Shown here piece by piece: positions 26,387 to 35,159 of a stretch of DNA of 64,000 bases. The first letter of the stretch is position 1. Every line of letters starts with the position of its first letter. The stretch comes from Rhodococcus sp. (in: high G+C Gram-positive bacteria). Lineage in GTDB: Bacteria; Actinomycetota; Actinomycetes; Mycobacteriales; Mycobacteriaceae. The position numbers and the translations under genes are program-made. The notes under the pieces were generated by a model. The model was not told the DNA's origin and did not search any database. It saw nothing but the letters and a program-made list of their open reading frames with translations. Location: contig NZ_JAHFVG010000007.1 in the NCBI RefSeq assembly GCF_023264675.1, forward strand, positions 1-64,000, read 5' to 3'.

Positions 26387-27564
26387 AGCGCGCAGCCGTT
26401 GTCACCGCTCTGCTCGTGCTGACTCTGTCGGGGTGTCAGTGGGACGGGCTGAATTCACTCCCGCTTCCGGGCACCGAAGGCCGCGGCGACGGTGCGTATC
26501 AGGTGCAGATCCAGATGCCCAATGTCACGACGCTGTCGCAGAATTCACCGGTGATGGTCGACGACGTCACCGTCGGCAGTGTCCAACTCATCGAGGTGCA
26601 GGACTGGCACGCGCTGGTGACGGTGTCGTTGAACCAAGGCGTCGCGCTGCCGGAGAACGTGACGGCGAAGATCGGGCAGACATCCCTCCTCGGTTCGCAG
26701 CACCTCGCGCTGGTTCCCCCGGAGGATCCCGAGGGGACGTTGGTGGCGGGCGATGTGATTCCACTCGACCGGGCCGGGGCGTACCCGACGACCGAGCAGA
26801 CGCTGTCCTCGCTGTCGGTCGTGCTCAACGGTGGTGGCCTCGCGCAGATTCAGGACATCACCACCGAGCTGAACAACGCCGTCGGAGGACGCGAGGACAC
26901 CGTGCGGGATCTGCTGCCGCGTCTCGACGAACTCGTCGGGAGCCTCGACGATCAGCGCGGCGACATCATCGACGCGATGAGCGGGATCGACCGCCTTGCC
27001 GTCAACGTTCAGAGCCAGAATGCCACCCTGACACAGGCATTGAACGAGGTACCGCCTGCGCTCGACGTGTTGATCGCCGAGCGTCCGAACATCACGGGCG
27101 CATTCACCTCGCTCGGACGGCTCAGCGATGTGGTGACTCGGCTTGTCGAAAATTCGGGGGCGGACCTGGAGACCAACATCTCCAGCCTGACCCCCGTGCT
27201 GAAAGCGTTGGCCGACTCCGGAAATGCGCTGACCGACGTGCTGTCGGTTCTGCTGACGTATCCCTTTCCTCAGGAGGGAATCGACAACGTGATTCGCGGA
27301 GACTACGCGAACCTGGCGATGACGATCGACCTCTCGCTGCCGCGTCTGGACGCCAACTTCCTCACGGGGACTCCGCTGGCAGGTCGGCTCGGGGGTCTCG
27401 AAGGTGCACTGGGAACACAGGCTTCTCCGACGGCATCGGGGGCGGGAGATCCGCTTCGCGGTCCTACTCTGCCGCCGACCCTCCAGATCCCCGGCCTGCC
27501 GCCTGTCGAACTGCCCCAGATCGCACTGCCTCAGATCCCCGGAATCGGGGTGCCTGCGCCGTGA
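26383..27564 (+). CDS. mce4E: Mce4E lipoprotein (LprN-like)
   Basis: Lipoprotein subunit of the Mce4 system, 393 aa. The signal peptide ends in a lipobox LSGC with the lipidated Cys at residue 18. The MCE domain (about 35-115) includes NVTTLSQNSPVMVDDVTVG, and a helical region follows. The C-terminus is Pro-rich with a repeated short motif (LPPTLQIPGLPPVELPQI, then ALPQIPGIGVPAP). In all Mce operons the fifth protein is the lipoprotein, which fits. Stop and mce4F start overlap. Confidence 0.92.
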   Translation: MKRAAVVTALLVLTLSGCQWDGLNSLPLPGTEGRGDGAYQVQIQMPNVTTLSQNSPVMVDDVTVGSVQLIEVQDWHALVTVSLNQGVALPENVTAKIGQTSLLGSQHLALVPPEDPEGTLVAGDVIPLDRAGAYPTTEQTLSSLSVVLNGGGLAQIQDITTELNNAVGGREDTVRDLLPRLDELVGSLDDQRGDIIDAMSGIDRLAVNVQSQNATLTQALNEVPPALDVLIAERPNITGAFTSLGRLSDVVTRLVENSGADLETNISSLTPVLKALADSGNALTDVLSVLLTYPFPQEGIDNVIRGDYANLAMTIDLSLPRLDANFLTGTPLAGRLGGLEGALGTQASPTASGAGDPLRGPTLPPTLQIPGLPPVELPQIALPQIPGIGVPAP

Positions 27565-28961
27565 TGCTCACCAGGTTCGTCCGCGCTCAGTTGGTGATCT
27601 TCGCGATCCTCACCGTCATCGGACTCGTGGTCATGATCACCCAGTACGTCGGTGCGCCGGCCCTGGTGGGGATCGGGCGTTACGGCGTCACGGTGCAGCT
27701 GCCGACCACCGGTGGGCTGTACTCCCACGCGAACGTCACCTACCGCGGTACGACGGTGGGGGAGGTCGACGCCGTGCGGTTGACGCCCGACGGCGTGGAC
27801 GCCGAGTTGTCCATCGACAGTTCGTATTCGATCCCGGCCGATGTGGATGCACAGGTCAAGAGCGTGTCCGCCGTCGGTGAGCAGTACGTGGACCTCATTC
27901 CGCGCGGCGGATCAGGGCCGGATCTGGAGGACGGAGCCGTGATCCCGGTGGAGCGTATGACGGTGCCGCAGGACGTAGGGCCGATGCTCGATCAGGCGGA
28001 TGTCCTGCTGAAGAGCATCTCCGACACCAGGCTGCAGACCGTCGTCGACGAATCGTTCAAGGCGTTCAACGGATCCGGGCCCGATTTGCAGACGCTGATC
28101 GACTCGACTCGGCTCTTCGTGCAGGAGGCGCAGGCAAACAGTGAGCAGACGAAGACGCTGTTGAGCCAAGCGGGGCCGTTGCTGGACGGGCAGGTGATCA
28201 GCAGCGGTGCGATCCGCTCGTGGACCAGCAATCTGGCGACTTTCACCGATCAGCTTCGAGCGAGCGACCCGGATCTGCGCGCGGTGATCGAGAAAGGGCC
28301 AGGCGCAGCGCAACAGGCGAACCAACTCTTCCAGGACCTTCGGCCGACCCTTCCCCTGCTGGTGGCCAATCTGGTCAGCGTCGGTGAAGTGGGCGTCATC
28401 TATCACGCCGGGATCGAGCAGATTCTGGTGCTCTATCCACCGGTCACCGCGGCGTTGGTCACCGCTGCCGGCAGTGGCCCGGCCGACGAGGGCGCCATCG
28501 TCGACTTCCAACTCGAGGTCAACGACCCGCCTGCCTGCACCACCGGATTCCTACCGCCCGAGCAACGCCGCGACCCGAACGACATGTCGATGATCGATAC
28601 GCCTCCCGATCTGTTCTGCAAGGTCGACCAGGGCGACAGCACGGCAGTGCGAGGCGCCCGAAATCTGCCCTGTATGGAGAATCCCGGGCGCCGGGCTCCG
28701 ACTCCCGAAATCTGCCGCAGCGACGAGGGATACGTAGCTCAGGGAAACAATCCGCCGTGGGGTCCGATCGAGCAGGACCAACCGTCGTACACCGAAATCC
28801 CCAGCGGAGAAAGCAGTGTCGCACCGGCAAGCGCGGCGCGGCCGTACGACCCACAGACCGGCATGTACGTCGCACCCGACGGCACCGCCTACTCCCAGCC
28901 GGAGCTCGGGGGCGTCAGCTCGCTCGAAGGACTGATGACGGCGCAGCAGGACGTCGGATGA
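27564..28961 (+). CDS. mce4F: Mce4F sterol-import protein
   Basis: Last Mce subunit, 465 aa. The start could be GTG 27561 or ATG 27564, both overlapping the mce4E stop. Membrane anchor QLVIFAILTVIGLVVMITQYV, MCE domain (GLYSHANVTYRGTTVGEVDAV), helical domain, then a C-terminal domain with Cys residues (PPACTTGFLPPEQRRDP, NLPCMENPGRRAPTPEIC). The final 80 residues are low-complexity and polar. The gene ends 8 bp before the convergent esterase gene. Confidence 0.93.
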   Translation: MLTRFVRAQLVIFAILTVIGLVVMITQYVGAPALVGIGRYGVTVQLPTTGGLYSHANVTYRGTTVGEVDAVRLTPDGVDAELSIDSSYSIPADVDAQVKSVSAVGEQYVDLIPRGGSGPDLEDGAVIPVERMTVPQDVGPMLDQADVLLKSISDTRLQTVVDESFKAFNGSGPDLQTLIDSTRLFVQEAQANSEQTKTLLSQAGPLLDGQVISSGAIRSWTSNLATFTDQLRASDPDLRAVIEKGPGAAQQANQLFQDLRPTLPLLVANLVSVGEVGVIYHAGIEQILVLYPPVTAALVTAAGSGPADEGAIVDFQLEVNDPPACTTGFLPPEQRRDPNDMSMIDTPPDLFCKVDQGDSTAVRGARNLPCMENPGRRAPTPEICRSDEGYVAQGNNPPWGPIEQDQPSYTEIPSGESSVAPASAARPYDPQTGMYVAPDGTAYSQPELGGVSSLEGLMTAQQDVG

Positions 28962-28969
28962 CGGGCGTT

Positions 28970-29908
28970 CTAGAGGTTGCGAGCAGCGAAGTCGATCGCG
29001 AGCTTCAGCAGCGATCTGCCCTCGGGAAGTGCGCCCGCGATCACCGGGAACGCGTGCACCTGGCCCTTCCAGATGTGCGTCTCGACGGTACGGCCCGCAT
29101 CGGCCAACGTGCGGGTCATCGCCTCGACGTCGGGGCGCATGAGCTCGTACTGGGCCGTGGAGAGGAAGACCGGAGGGAACACCGACGGGTCGGCGTCGAT
29201 CGGCGACGCCGCCCCGGGGATGGCGTCGGGCCCGTCGAGCCACCGGTCCTCGAGAGCCAGCACCTGCTTCATCGGCAGGTAGGCGTCCTTCTTCATGAAT
29301 TTGCGTGGGTGACTCCGCAGGTCGAGGTTGAGCAGCGGCGAGAAACCGAGAACCACGGCGGGCGGCGTCAGACCTTCCAGTACGGCTATCTCCGCGACCT
29401 TCATCGCGAGGTAGCCGCCGGCCGAATCTCCCGCGACGATGATCTTCGACGGATCCTCGGCGATGCTCAGCGCCGCGCGGTACGACGCCATGGCGTCGGC
29501 GATGGAGGTTCCGATGCCGCCGTGGGGAATCTGGCGATACTCGACGGAGTAGACCGGGATGCCTGCACGGGCAGCAATCGTCGCGCATGCACTTCGGTGA
29601 GTGGCCAAGCCGCAGAAGACGAACCCGCCGCCGTGGAAGTACAGCACCATCGCACCGGCGAGGGATCCCGTCGCGAGTCGCGGATGGGTGGTCTTCTCGC
29701 ACGGCACACCTCCGAGGGTGACCTGATCGATGCTCACCCGCTTGGGTTTGGGCAAACGATCCACGGCGCGATCGAGCTTCGCGATCGCTTTGATGCCGCC
29801 GTCGGTGAGAGGCCACAGTGAGAACGTGGGCTTCAACGTCAGCCTGGCGGCACATGAGAGGAACTTGGCCTGGCGACTGACGTCGTCGTGCCAGGTGAGC
29901 GTATGAGC
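28970..29908 (-). CDS. Alpha/beta-hydrolase esterase of the HSL family
   Basis: Hormone-sensitive-lipase type carboxylesterase, 312 aa from ATG 29908 (a TTG at 29938 would add ten residues; the ATG has an AGAGGA site at somewhat long spacing). Motifs: oxyanion HGGG (YFHGGGFVFCG, about 90-100), nucleophile GDSAGG (Ser162), acid in the DPSVFPPVFL region, and His in VHAFPVIAG. The order mce4F-esterase-Mce-associated-otsA recalls the mycobacterial region that contains lipF. One-mismatch and exact KstR-like boxes lie upstream, so it may be sterol-induced. Substrate unknown, possibly sterol or short acyl esters. Confidence 0.82.
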   Translation of the reverse strand, partial: AHTLTWHDDVSRQAKFLSCAARLTLKPTFSLWPLTDGGIKAIAKLDRAVDRLPKPKRVSIDQVTLGGVPCEKTTHPRLATGSLAGAMVLYFHGGGFVFCGLATHRSACATIAARAGIPVYSVEYRQIPHGGIGTSIADAMASYRAALSIAEDPSKIIVAGDSAGGYLAMKVAEIAVLEGLTPPAVVLGFSPLLNLDLRSHPRKFMKKDAYLPMKQVLALEDRWLDGPDAIPGAASPIDADPSVFPPVFLSTAQYELMRPDVEAMTRTLADAGRTVETHIWKGQVHAFPVIAGALPEGRSLLKLAIDFAARNL

Positions 29909-29964
29909 CATCTTCTCGAGGATCCTCTCGCAGTCCAACCCGAACGATCGACGGTAGCAGGGCC

Positions 29965-29978
29965 GGGAACAGGTTTCA
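29965..29978. promoter_or_regulatory. KstR-like operator upstream of esterase gene
   Basis: GGGAACAGGTTTCA has one mismatch to TnnAACnnGTTnnA (first base). It lies about 57 bp before the esterase start on the minus strand and 56 bp before the next box that serves the opposite gene. Confidence 0.5.
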
Positions 29979-30033
29979 GTGTCGGTCGCTCACCGAGCCC
30001 ACTGGCATGCAATATTTCGAATGCTCCCGAAGA

Positions 30034-30055
30034 TGAAACTGGTTCTAGTTAGCAT
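30034..30055 (+). promoter_or_regulatory. KstR-like operator and -10 for Mce-associated operon
   Basis: TGAAACTGGTTCTA (30034-30047) fits the KstR consensus exactly. A -10-like TAGCAT (30050-30055) begins 3 bp later, the same offset as in the yrbE4A promoter, and both share GTTCTAGTTA followed by ATGAC. No good -35 is visible. Confidence 0.65.
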
Positions 30056-30085
30056 GACGGACAGAACGTACCGAGGAAGGGTGAC

Positions 30086-30790
30086 ATGGACGGCGGCGAG
30101 GTAGGAGACGGGTCCGGCGACGGGAGCGCTGCGCGGCGCCAACGCCGTCGGGCCGTGCGGCCTGCGGGTCCGGTCGGGGCGAGCGCCACACCGGTGTTGG
30201 AGAAGTCGCCGGAAACGGAGGCAGTGCACGCGCCGGCAACCGAGGAGTCGACGACTCAGGAATACGCGGCAGGTGTCCCGGACGCCAGGCCTGCGTCTCC
30301 GGGCCGCTCGCGGCGTCCCGTTCTGCTGACCGCACTGTTCGTCGTGGTGGTTCTGGCGCTGGTCGCGGCCGGGGTGTACCTGTTCCTCGGAATTCGCTCG
30401 GCGGATGCAGATGTCGCGCGCGGCGAGCAGTTCGTTCAGACCGCCCGGCAGACCGTGCTGAATCTGACGACGATTCACCCGGATTCGGCGCAGGCCGACG
30501 TCGACCGTCTACTTGCGGGAGCAAGCGGAGATTTCAAAGCGGAGTTCGAAGGCCGTGAGGGTCCGTTCGTGCAGGTGGTTCAGCAAGCGCGAGTGGATTC
30601 GAACGGCGAGATCATCGAAGCCGGAATCGAGAGCAGCGGTGACGATTTCGCGGAGGTTCTGGTCGCGGCGCGTGCGATGGTGCAGAACTCCGATGCCGAC
30701 CAACCCGAACCGCGTGACTTCCGGCTGCGTGTGAGGGTGGTCGACGACGGCGGCGTCATGACCGCGGCCAGAGTGGAGTTCGTACCGTGA
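30086..30790 (+). CDS. Mce4-associated membrane protein (Mam4A type)
   Basis: A 234-aa protein of the Mce-associated family, thought to stabilise Mce complexes. Layout: a charged, disordered cytoplasmic N-terminus (about 1-75, with RRQRRRAVRP), one transmembrane helix (PVLLTALFVVVVLALVAAGV, about 78-97), then an extracytoplasmic domain with the family-type TARQTVLNLTTIHPDSAQADVDRLL. A GAGGAAGGG site precedes the ATG. Counterpart of mycobacterial Rv3493c by position. Overlaps the next gene by 4 bp. Confidence 0.88.
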   Translation: MDGGEVGDGSGDGSAARRQRRRAVRPAGPVGASATPVLEKSPETEAVHAPATEESTTQEYAAGVPDARPASPGRSRRPVLLTALFVVVVLALVAAGVYLFLGIRSADADVARGEQFVQTARQTVLNLTTIHPDSAQADVDRLLAGASGDFKAEFEGREGPFVQVVQQARVDSNGEIIEAGIESSGDDFAEVLVAARAMVQNSDADQPEPRDFRLRVRVVDDGGVMTAARVEFVP

Positions 30791-31266
30791 ACCGAAAAGC
30801 ATTGATCGCCTCGGCTGTTCTGGTCATCGTCGTGCTGGCCGCGGGTGTCGCCGTGTTGCACAACCAGTACCGGCAGGCGGAGCAGACCGAGCAGGCGCGC
30901 ACCGACGCAGTGGCTGCTGCCGACGCCCAGGCCATCGCGATGCTGGCCTACGATTACAACGGCGTCGACCAGCAATTGTCCTCCGCCGCAGACGGTTTGA
31001 CCGGAGACTTCAAGGACGAATACACCAAGCTCGTCGCCGACGTCATCGCTCCGGCGGCGAAGGAGAAGTCCCTGACCGTGCAGGTGACCGTACAGGGAAC
31101 GGCCGTGGTGTCCGCCGAGCCCGACGCTGCGACGCTCCTGCTGTTCCTCAACCAGATCACCACCAGTTCCGATGCGCCCGACGCCGCGAGCAGTGGCAGC
31201 CGAGTGCGGATGAACATGGAGAAGGTCGACGGGCGCTGGCTCACGAGCAGTCTGGAGCCGATCTAG
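30787..31266 (+). CDS. Mce4-associated membrane protein (Mam4B type)
   Basis: A 159-aa paralogue-like partner of the preceding gene, starting at a GTG overlapping its stop. One N-terminal transmembrane helix (ALIASAVLVIVVLAAGVAVL) and an extracytoplasmic domain with ALAYDYNGVDQQLSSAADGLTGDF-like family features and VDGRWLTSSLEPI at the C-terminus. Counterpart of Rv3492c by position. It ends 23 bp before a 51-bp tandem repeat array. Confidence 0.88.
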   Translation: MNRKALIASAVLVIVVLAAGVAVLHNQYRQAEQTEQARTDAVAAADAQAIAMLAYDYNGVDQQLSSAADGLTGDFKDEYTKLVADVIAPAAKEKSLTVQVTVQGTAVVSAEPDAATLLLFLNQITTSSDAPDAASSGSRVRMNMEKVDGRWLTSSLEPI

Positions 31267-31289
31267 GCGCAGTCTCCACCCCCCCCCGG

Positions 31290-31532
31290 CGCAAAAGCAC
31301 GTGCGTTTGTGTGGGTGGTGGGGTCTGGGCTGGGTGTGTCCGCAAAAGCACGTGCGTTTGTGTGGGTGGTGGGGTCTGGGCTGGGTGTGTCCGCAAAAGC
31401 ACGTGCGTTTGCGTGGGTGGTGGGGGCTGGGCCGGGTGTGTCCGCAAAAGCACGTGCGTTTGCGTGGGTGGTGGGTGCTGGCCTGGGTGTGTCCGCAAAA
31501 GCACGTGCGTTTGCGTGGGTGGTGGGGCCTGC
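31290..31532. repeat. 51-bp direct tandem repeat array, about 4.8 copies
   Basis: Units start at 31290, 31341, 31392, 31443 and 31494, each beginning CGCAAAAGCACGTGCGTTTG, exactly 51 bp apart; the last is truncated at the otsA stop. Units 1 and 2 appear identical and 3-5 differ at a few bases. Each unit carries an imperfect palindrome around GCACGTGC. The array fills the gap between convergent genes (mce-associated and otsA) and is preceded by a run of nine C (31279-31287). Because 51 is a multiple of 3, all frames stay open, producing spurious ORFs. Confidence 0.95.
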
Positions 31533-32987
31533 CTACCGCGAAACCGTGCTCTGCCCGTCCTCCGTGGGGTGCGCCAACGCATTGAGGAACGCCCGCGCCC
31601 ATCGGTCGACGTCGTGCGCGAGGACCTGCCGACGCATTGCGCGCATGTTCCGTCGACCCTGCTCGGGTTGCTGCTCCAGGGCTTCGACGATGGCGTCCTT
31701 GACGCTGTCGAGGTCGTGCGGATTGCACAGGTAGGACTGACGCAATTCTGCTGCGGCGCCGGTGAATTCGCTGAGTACGAGTGACCCTCCGAGATCGCTG
31801 CGCGACGCGACGTATTCCTTGGCGACCAGGTTCATGCCGTCGCGCAGCGGGGTGACGAGCATGACGTCGGCGGCGACGAAGAAGGCGATCAGTTCGTCTC
31901 GGGGGATGGGTCGGTGCAGGTAGTGCACCACCGGGTGGCCGACCTGCCCGTACTCGCCGTTGATGCGCCCGACCTGCTGTTCGATCTCACCGCGCATCGC
32001 CTTGTAGCTTTCGACGCGTTCGCGGCTCGGGGTGGCGAGCTGAACGATGATGTTCTCGGCGGGGTCGACGCGTTCTTCTTCGAGGAGTTCGCGGAACGCG
32101 TTGAGCCTGACGTCGATGCCCTTGGTGTAGTCGAGCCGGTCGACGCCGAGCATGATGCGCTTCGGGTTGCCCAGTTCCTTGCGGATCTGCTTGGCGCGAT
32201 CACGCACCACCTTGGAGCGTGATTTCTCGTCGAGATCGCCGGAGTCGATGGAGATGGGGAACGCGCCGACTCGGACGGTCCTGAACCCGACCTGTACCGA
32301 ACCGAGCTTCGACCGAACGCCGACGGAGCCGCGGGAGGTGACCTGGCCTGCCAGTCTGCGGGCCAGGTACAGGAAGTTCTGCGCTCCACCCGGGAGGTGG
32401 AAGCCGATGAGGTCGGCACCGAGGAGGCCCTCGACGATTTCGGTTCGCCACGGCATCTGCATGAACAGTTCGACCGGCGGGAACGGAATGTGCAGGAAGA
32501 ACCCGATGGTGAGGTCCGGACGCAGCATGCGCAGCATCTTCGGTACGAGCTGGAGCTGGTAGTCCTGAATCCAGACCGTTGCGCCCTGGGCTGCCGCTTC
32601 GGATGTGGTCTCGGCGAATCGTCGGTTGACATCGACGTAGGCGTTCCACCAGGCACGGTCGTAGACCGGCTTGACGATCACATCGTGATAGAGCGGCCAG
32701 AGGGTGGCGTTGGAGAATCCCTCGTAGTAGTCGGCGACCTCTTTTTCGCTGAGCGAGACCGGACACAGTTCGAGCTCGTCCTCGACGAACGGCTCGACCT
32801 CGACGTCCGGAACACCCGGCCAGCCGACCCACGCGCCTTTGTTCGCGCGAAGGATCGGCTCCAGCGCGGTGACCAGACCACCGGGGCTGCGCTTCCATCG
32901 GGTACTACCGTCGGGGAGTTTCTCCAGGTCGACGGGTAGCCGGTTGGCTACTACGACAAAATCCGAGCCCTTCGAGGCGTTAGCCAC
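31533..32987 (-). CDS. otsA: Trehalose-6-phosphate synthase OtsA
   Basis: GT20 glycosyltransferase that joins UDP/ADP-glucose and glucose-6-phosphate for trehalose, a stress protectant and mycolate carrier precursor. The 484 aa contain [62 protein letters not shown] and [18 protein letters not shown], all family signatures. The GTG start at 32987 has an AGGACA site. The last codons abut the tandem repeat array. The neighbourhood after mce4 matches mycobacterial gene order. Confidence 0.95.
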   Translation of the reverse strand: MANASKGSDFVVVANRLPVDLEKLPDGSTRWKRSPGGLVTALEPILRANKGAWVGWPGVPDVEVEPFVEDELELCPVSLSEKEVADYYEGFSNATLWPLYHDVIVKPVYDRAWWNAYVDVNRRFAETTSEAAAQGATVWIQDYQLQLVPKMLRMLRPDLTIGFFLHIPFPPVELFMQMPWRTEIVEGLLGADLIGFHLPGGAQNFLYLARRLAGQVTSRGSVGVRSKLGSVQVGFRTVRVGAFPISIDSGDLDEKSRSKVVRDRAKQIRKELGNPKRIMLGVDRLDYTKGIDVRLNAFRELLEEERVDPAENIIVQLATPSRERVESYKAMRGEIEQQVGRINGEYGQVGHPVVHYLHRPIPRDELIAFFVAADVMLVTPLRDGMNLVAKEYVASRSDLGGSLVLSEFTGAAAELRQSYLCNPHDLDSVKDAIVEALEQQPEQGRRNMRAMRRQVLAHDVDRWARAFLNALAHPTEDGQSTVSR

Positions 32988-33036
32988 TACTGTCCTATCG
33001 GTTCATCCAGCTTCTCGGCGACCTCGTGAAGTGAGG

Positions 33037-33210
33037 TCAGTCGACCTTGGCAGTGGGTTCGATACCCAGCATTGCCAAAAGCATGCGGCACTCGTCGGCG
33101 TCGGTCGCGTACGCAGCGACGACGCGTTGCGCCTGGCTTGCGGTTTCGTCGGCAAAGGGGACGAGTTCGTCGTCGGCGATGTCGTTGTCGGTGGTCGTCT
33201 TGGCGGCCAT
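33037..33210 (-). CDS. Small acidic hypothetical protein, 57 aa
   Basis: A short gene upstream of otsA on the same strand. The ATG at 33210 is preceded by GGAG about 8 bases upstream. The product starts MAAKTTTDNDIADDELVP and ends ECRMLLAMLGIEPTAKVD, and is acidic and mainly helical. A similar small gene next to otsA in mycobacteria (Rv3489 region) makes conservation plausible, but I cannot verify it. It reads in a different frame from the longer minus-strand ORF that overlaps it. Confidence 0.6.
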   Translation of the reverse strand: MAAKTTTDNDIADDELVPFADETASQAQRVVAAYATDADECRMLLAMLGIEPTAKVD

Positions 33211-33425
33211 TGTGGTTCTCCGTCTTCAGCTCGGCTGCACGAGCGAGCTCTTCTGTGCTCGCCTGCGCCACGACTCTATGAGAATCCGTCGCTCCACCGC
33301 CACTTTCGGTGGTCGGCTGTGCGATTCCACAAGGCCATCAGGGCGAAAACGACGCGTGCCGGAGAGCTGATGTGATGGTTTAGGGTCGGGAAATGTCCTT
33401 TTCTCATTCGACGGTGTGACCGCGC

Positions 33426-35159
33426 GTGGCCTCGAACACAATCTCGTTGGCGCCTGCCGCCGGCGCTCTGACCGGCAGCGCGATTCTCCGGCGGACCGTC
33501 GTGCGTCAACGGGCACGGATGATCATCTCCTCCCTGTTCTTCTGCGTACACCAGTTCTGCGAGACGATGGTCCCGGTGGCCATCGGACTCATCGTCGGGC
33601 GAGCCATCGACACCGGTGACGGTCGCGCGATGATCTTCTCTCTGATCGGGCTGGCCGCGTTGTTCGTGGTGCTGTCCTACGCCTATCGCTTCGGGGCACG
33701 CATCATCGTCGTCGCCATCGAACGCGAAGCGCACATGATGCGCGTCGAGGTTGCTGCGCGTGTGCTGGATCCGCGTGGCGTCAAGACCGACCTGGTCTCC
33801 GGAGAGCTGCTGACGGTATCGACGTCGGATGCCGAGAAGACGTCGTGGATCCTCGACGTCATCGCCCGCACGATCGCTGCCGTCACCGCCACGGTGGTGA
33901 GTGCGGTCGCGCTACTCCTCATCGACATTCCCCTCGGACTCGCGGTGCTCATCGGTACGCCGGTGATCATGTATCTGCTGCAGAAGGCTGCGCCACTGCT
34001 GACGCGGCGGGCGACGGATCAGCAGGCGAAGGTCGCACGCGTATCGGGCATGGCCACCGATCTCGTCAGCGGAGTACGTCCGTTGCGCGGCATCGGCGCC
34101 GAGGACGCGGCGTCGGCCAGATTCCAGGCATCGAGCCGAACCGCGTTGGCAGCGACGATGAACATGGCGAAGGCCAACAGCGTCTACCTCGGATTCTCGA
34201 CGACGATCTCCGCGCTTCTGTCGGTCGGTATCGCCGGCGCCGCCGGACTGTTCGCGCTGCAGGGCCGTATCTCGGTGGGCGAGCTCATCACCGTCGTCGG
34301 TCTGTCGCAGTTCGTCATCGAACCGTTGACGACGATGTCGCGACTACCGGGAGTTGCGGCGATGGTGAGAGGGTCTGCCGACAGGTTGGCCCTCGTGCTC
34401 GGCGCGGATCACGTGCTGGGAGAGGGTGGTTCCGCTTCGCCGACGGCGACCGACGTGGCGGCCTCCGGCATCACCTTCCGCTCGCTCGACGGTCTCGACT
34501 TCTCGGCGGCACCCGGCGAGCTCCTCGGAGTGGTGGCGTTGCGCGCCCAGGACGGCGAAGCGCTCGCTGCAGTGCTGTCCGGACAGATCGGCCCCGACGA
34601 CTATCTCGGCACCATCACCGTCGGCGGCCTCGCCGTCGACCAACTCGGACTTCCCGAGATGCGCCGCACGGTGCTCGTCGAGCCTCACAACACCGACCTG
34701 TTCGCCGGCACGGTTCGATCGAATGTCGTTGCCGGACGGGAGCGAACCGATGCCGAACTCGACCGGATTCTGACGGCTTCGGCAGCAACGGATGTCGTCG
34801 CACTGCACGAGAGTGGCCTCGACCACGCCGTCACCGATCGCGGGGCCAGCATGTCCGGCGGGCAGAGGCAGCGGGTAGCGCTCGCCCGAGCGCTCGCGGT
34901 CTCGGCGCCCGTCCTGGTACTGCACGATCCGACCACCGCCGTCGATGCCGTCACCGAACACGCCATCGCTGCTGGAATCGAGCAATTGCGCCACACCGGC
35001 GAACTCGCTCAGACGACCGTGCTCATCACCACGAGTCCGGCTCTTCTGGCAGTGACCCACCGAGTTCTGGTGGTGGACAACGGACGCGTCGTCGCCGAGG
35101 GCACGCATCACGATCTCGCCGCACGCGACGATCGCTACCGAGAGACGGTCCTCCGATGA
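33426..35159 (+). CDS. ABC exporter half-transporter with degenerate NBD
   Basis: A 577-aa protein with an N-terminal six-helix exporter domain (about 25-310) and a C-terminal nucleotide-binding domain. The NBD keeps the signature SMSGGQRQRVALARAL (about 474-489). It has lost Walker A (VVALRAQDGEALAA at the P-loop position), the Q-loop Gln (VLVEPHNTD), the catalytic Glu (VLVLHDPTTAVD) and the H-loop His (ITTSPALL). Its stop overlaps the start of a second half-transporter, so the two form a heterodimer. The GTG 33426 start has no clear ribosome-binding site. Substrate unknown. Confidence 0.87.
   Translation: MASNTISLAPAAGALTGSAILRRTVVRQRARMIISSLFFCVHQFCETMVPVAIGLIVGRAIDTGDGRAMIFSLIGLAALFVVLSYAYRFGARIIVVAIEREAHMMRVEVAARVLDPRGVKTDLVSGELLTVSTSDAEKTSWILDVIARTIAAVTATVVSAVALLLIDIPLGLAVLIGTPVIMYLLQKAAPLLTRRATDQQAKVARVSGMATDLVSGVRPLRGIGAEDAASARFQASSRTALAATMNMAKANSVYLGFSTTISALLSVGIAGAAGLFALQGRISVGELITVVGLSQFVIEPLTTMSRLPGVAAMVRGSADRLALVLGADHVLGEGGSASPTATDVAASGITFRSLDGLDFSAAPGELLGVVALRAQDGEALAAVLSGQIGPDDYLGTITVGGLAVDQLGLPEMRRTVLVEPHNTDLFAGTVRSNVVAGRERTDAELDRILTASAATDVVALHESGLDHAVTDRGASMSGGQRQRVALARALAVSAPVLVLHDPTTAVDAVTEHAIAAGIEQLRHTGELAQTTVLITTSPALLAVTHRVLVVDNGRVVAEGTHHDLAARDDRYRETVLR

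Noticed and set aside
26376-27563. Upstream plus-strand frame fused in front of mce4F
   Set aside because: It is the out-of-frame reading of mce4E; mce4F begins at 27564 with its own anchor and MCE domain.
28970-29938. TTG start at 29938 for the esterase
   Set aside because: ATG 29908 has a ribosome-binding site and keeps all catalytic motifs; the extra ten residues add nothing recognisable.
31301-31585. Repetitive Gly/Trp/Val ORFs through the 51-bp array
   Set aside because: Produced because the repeat length is a multiple of three; no ribosome-binding site or domain. Also not a CRISPR array, since units are directly adjacent with no spacers.
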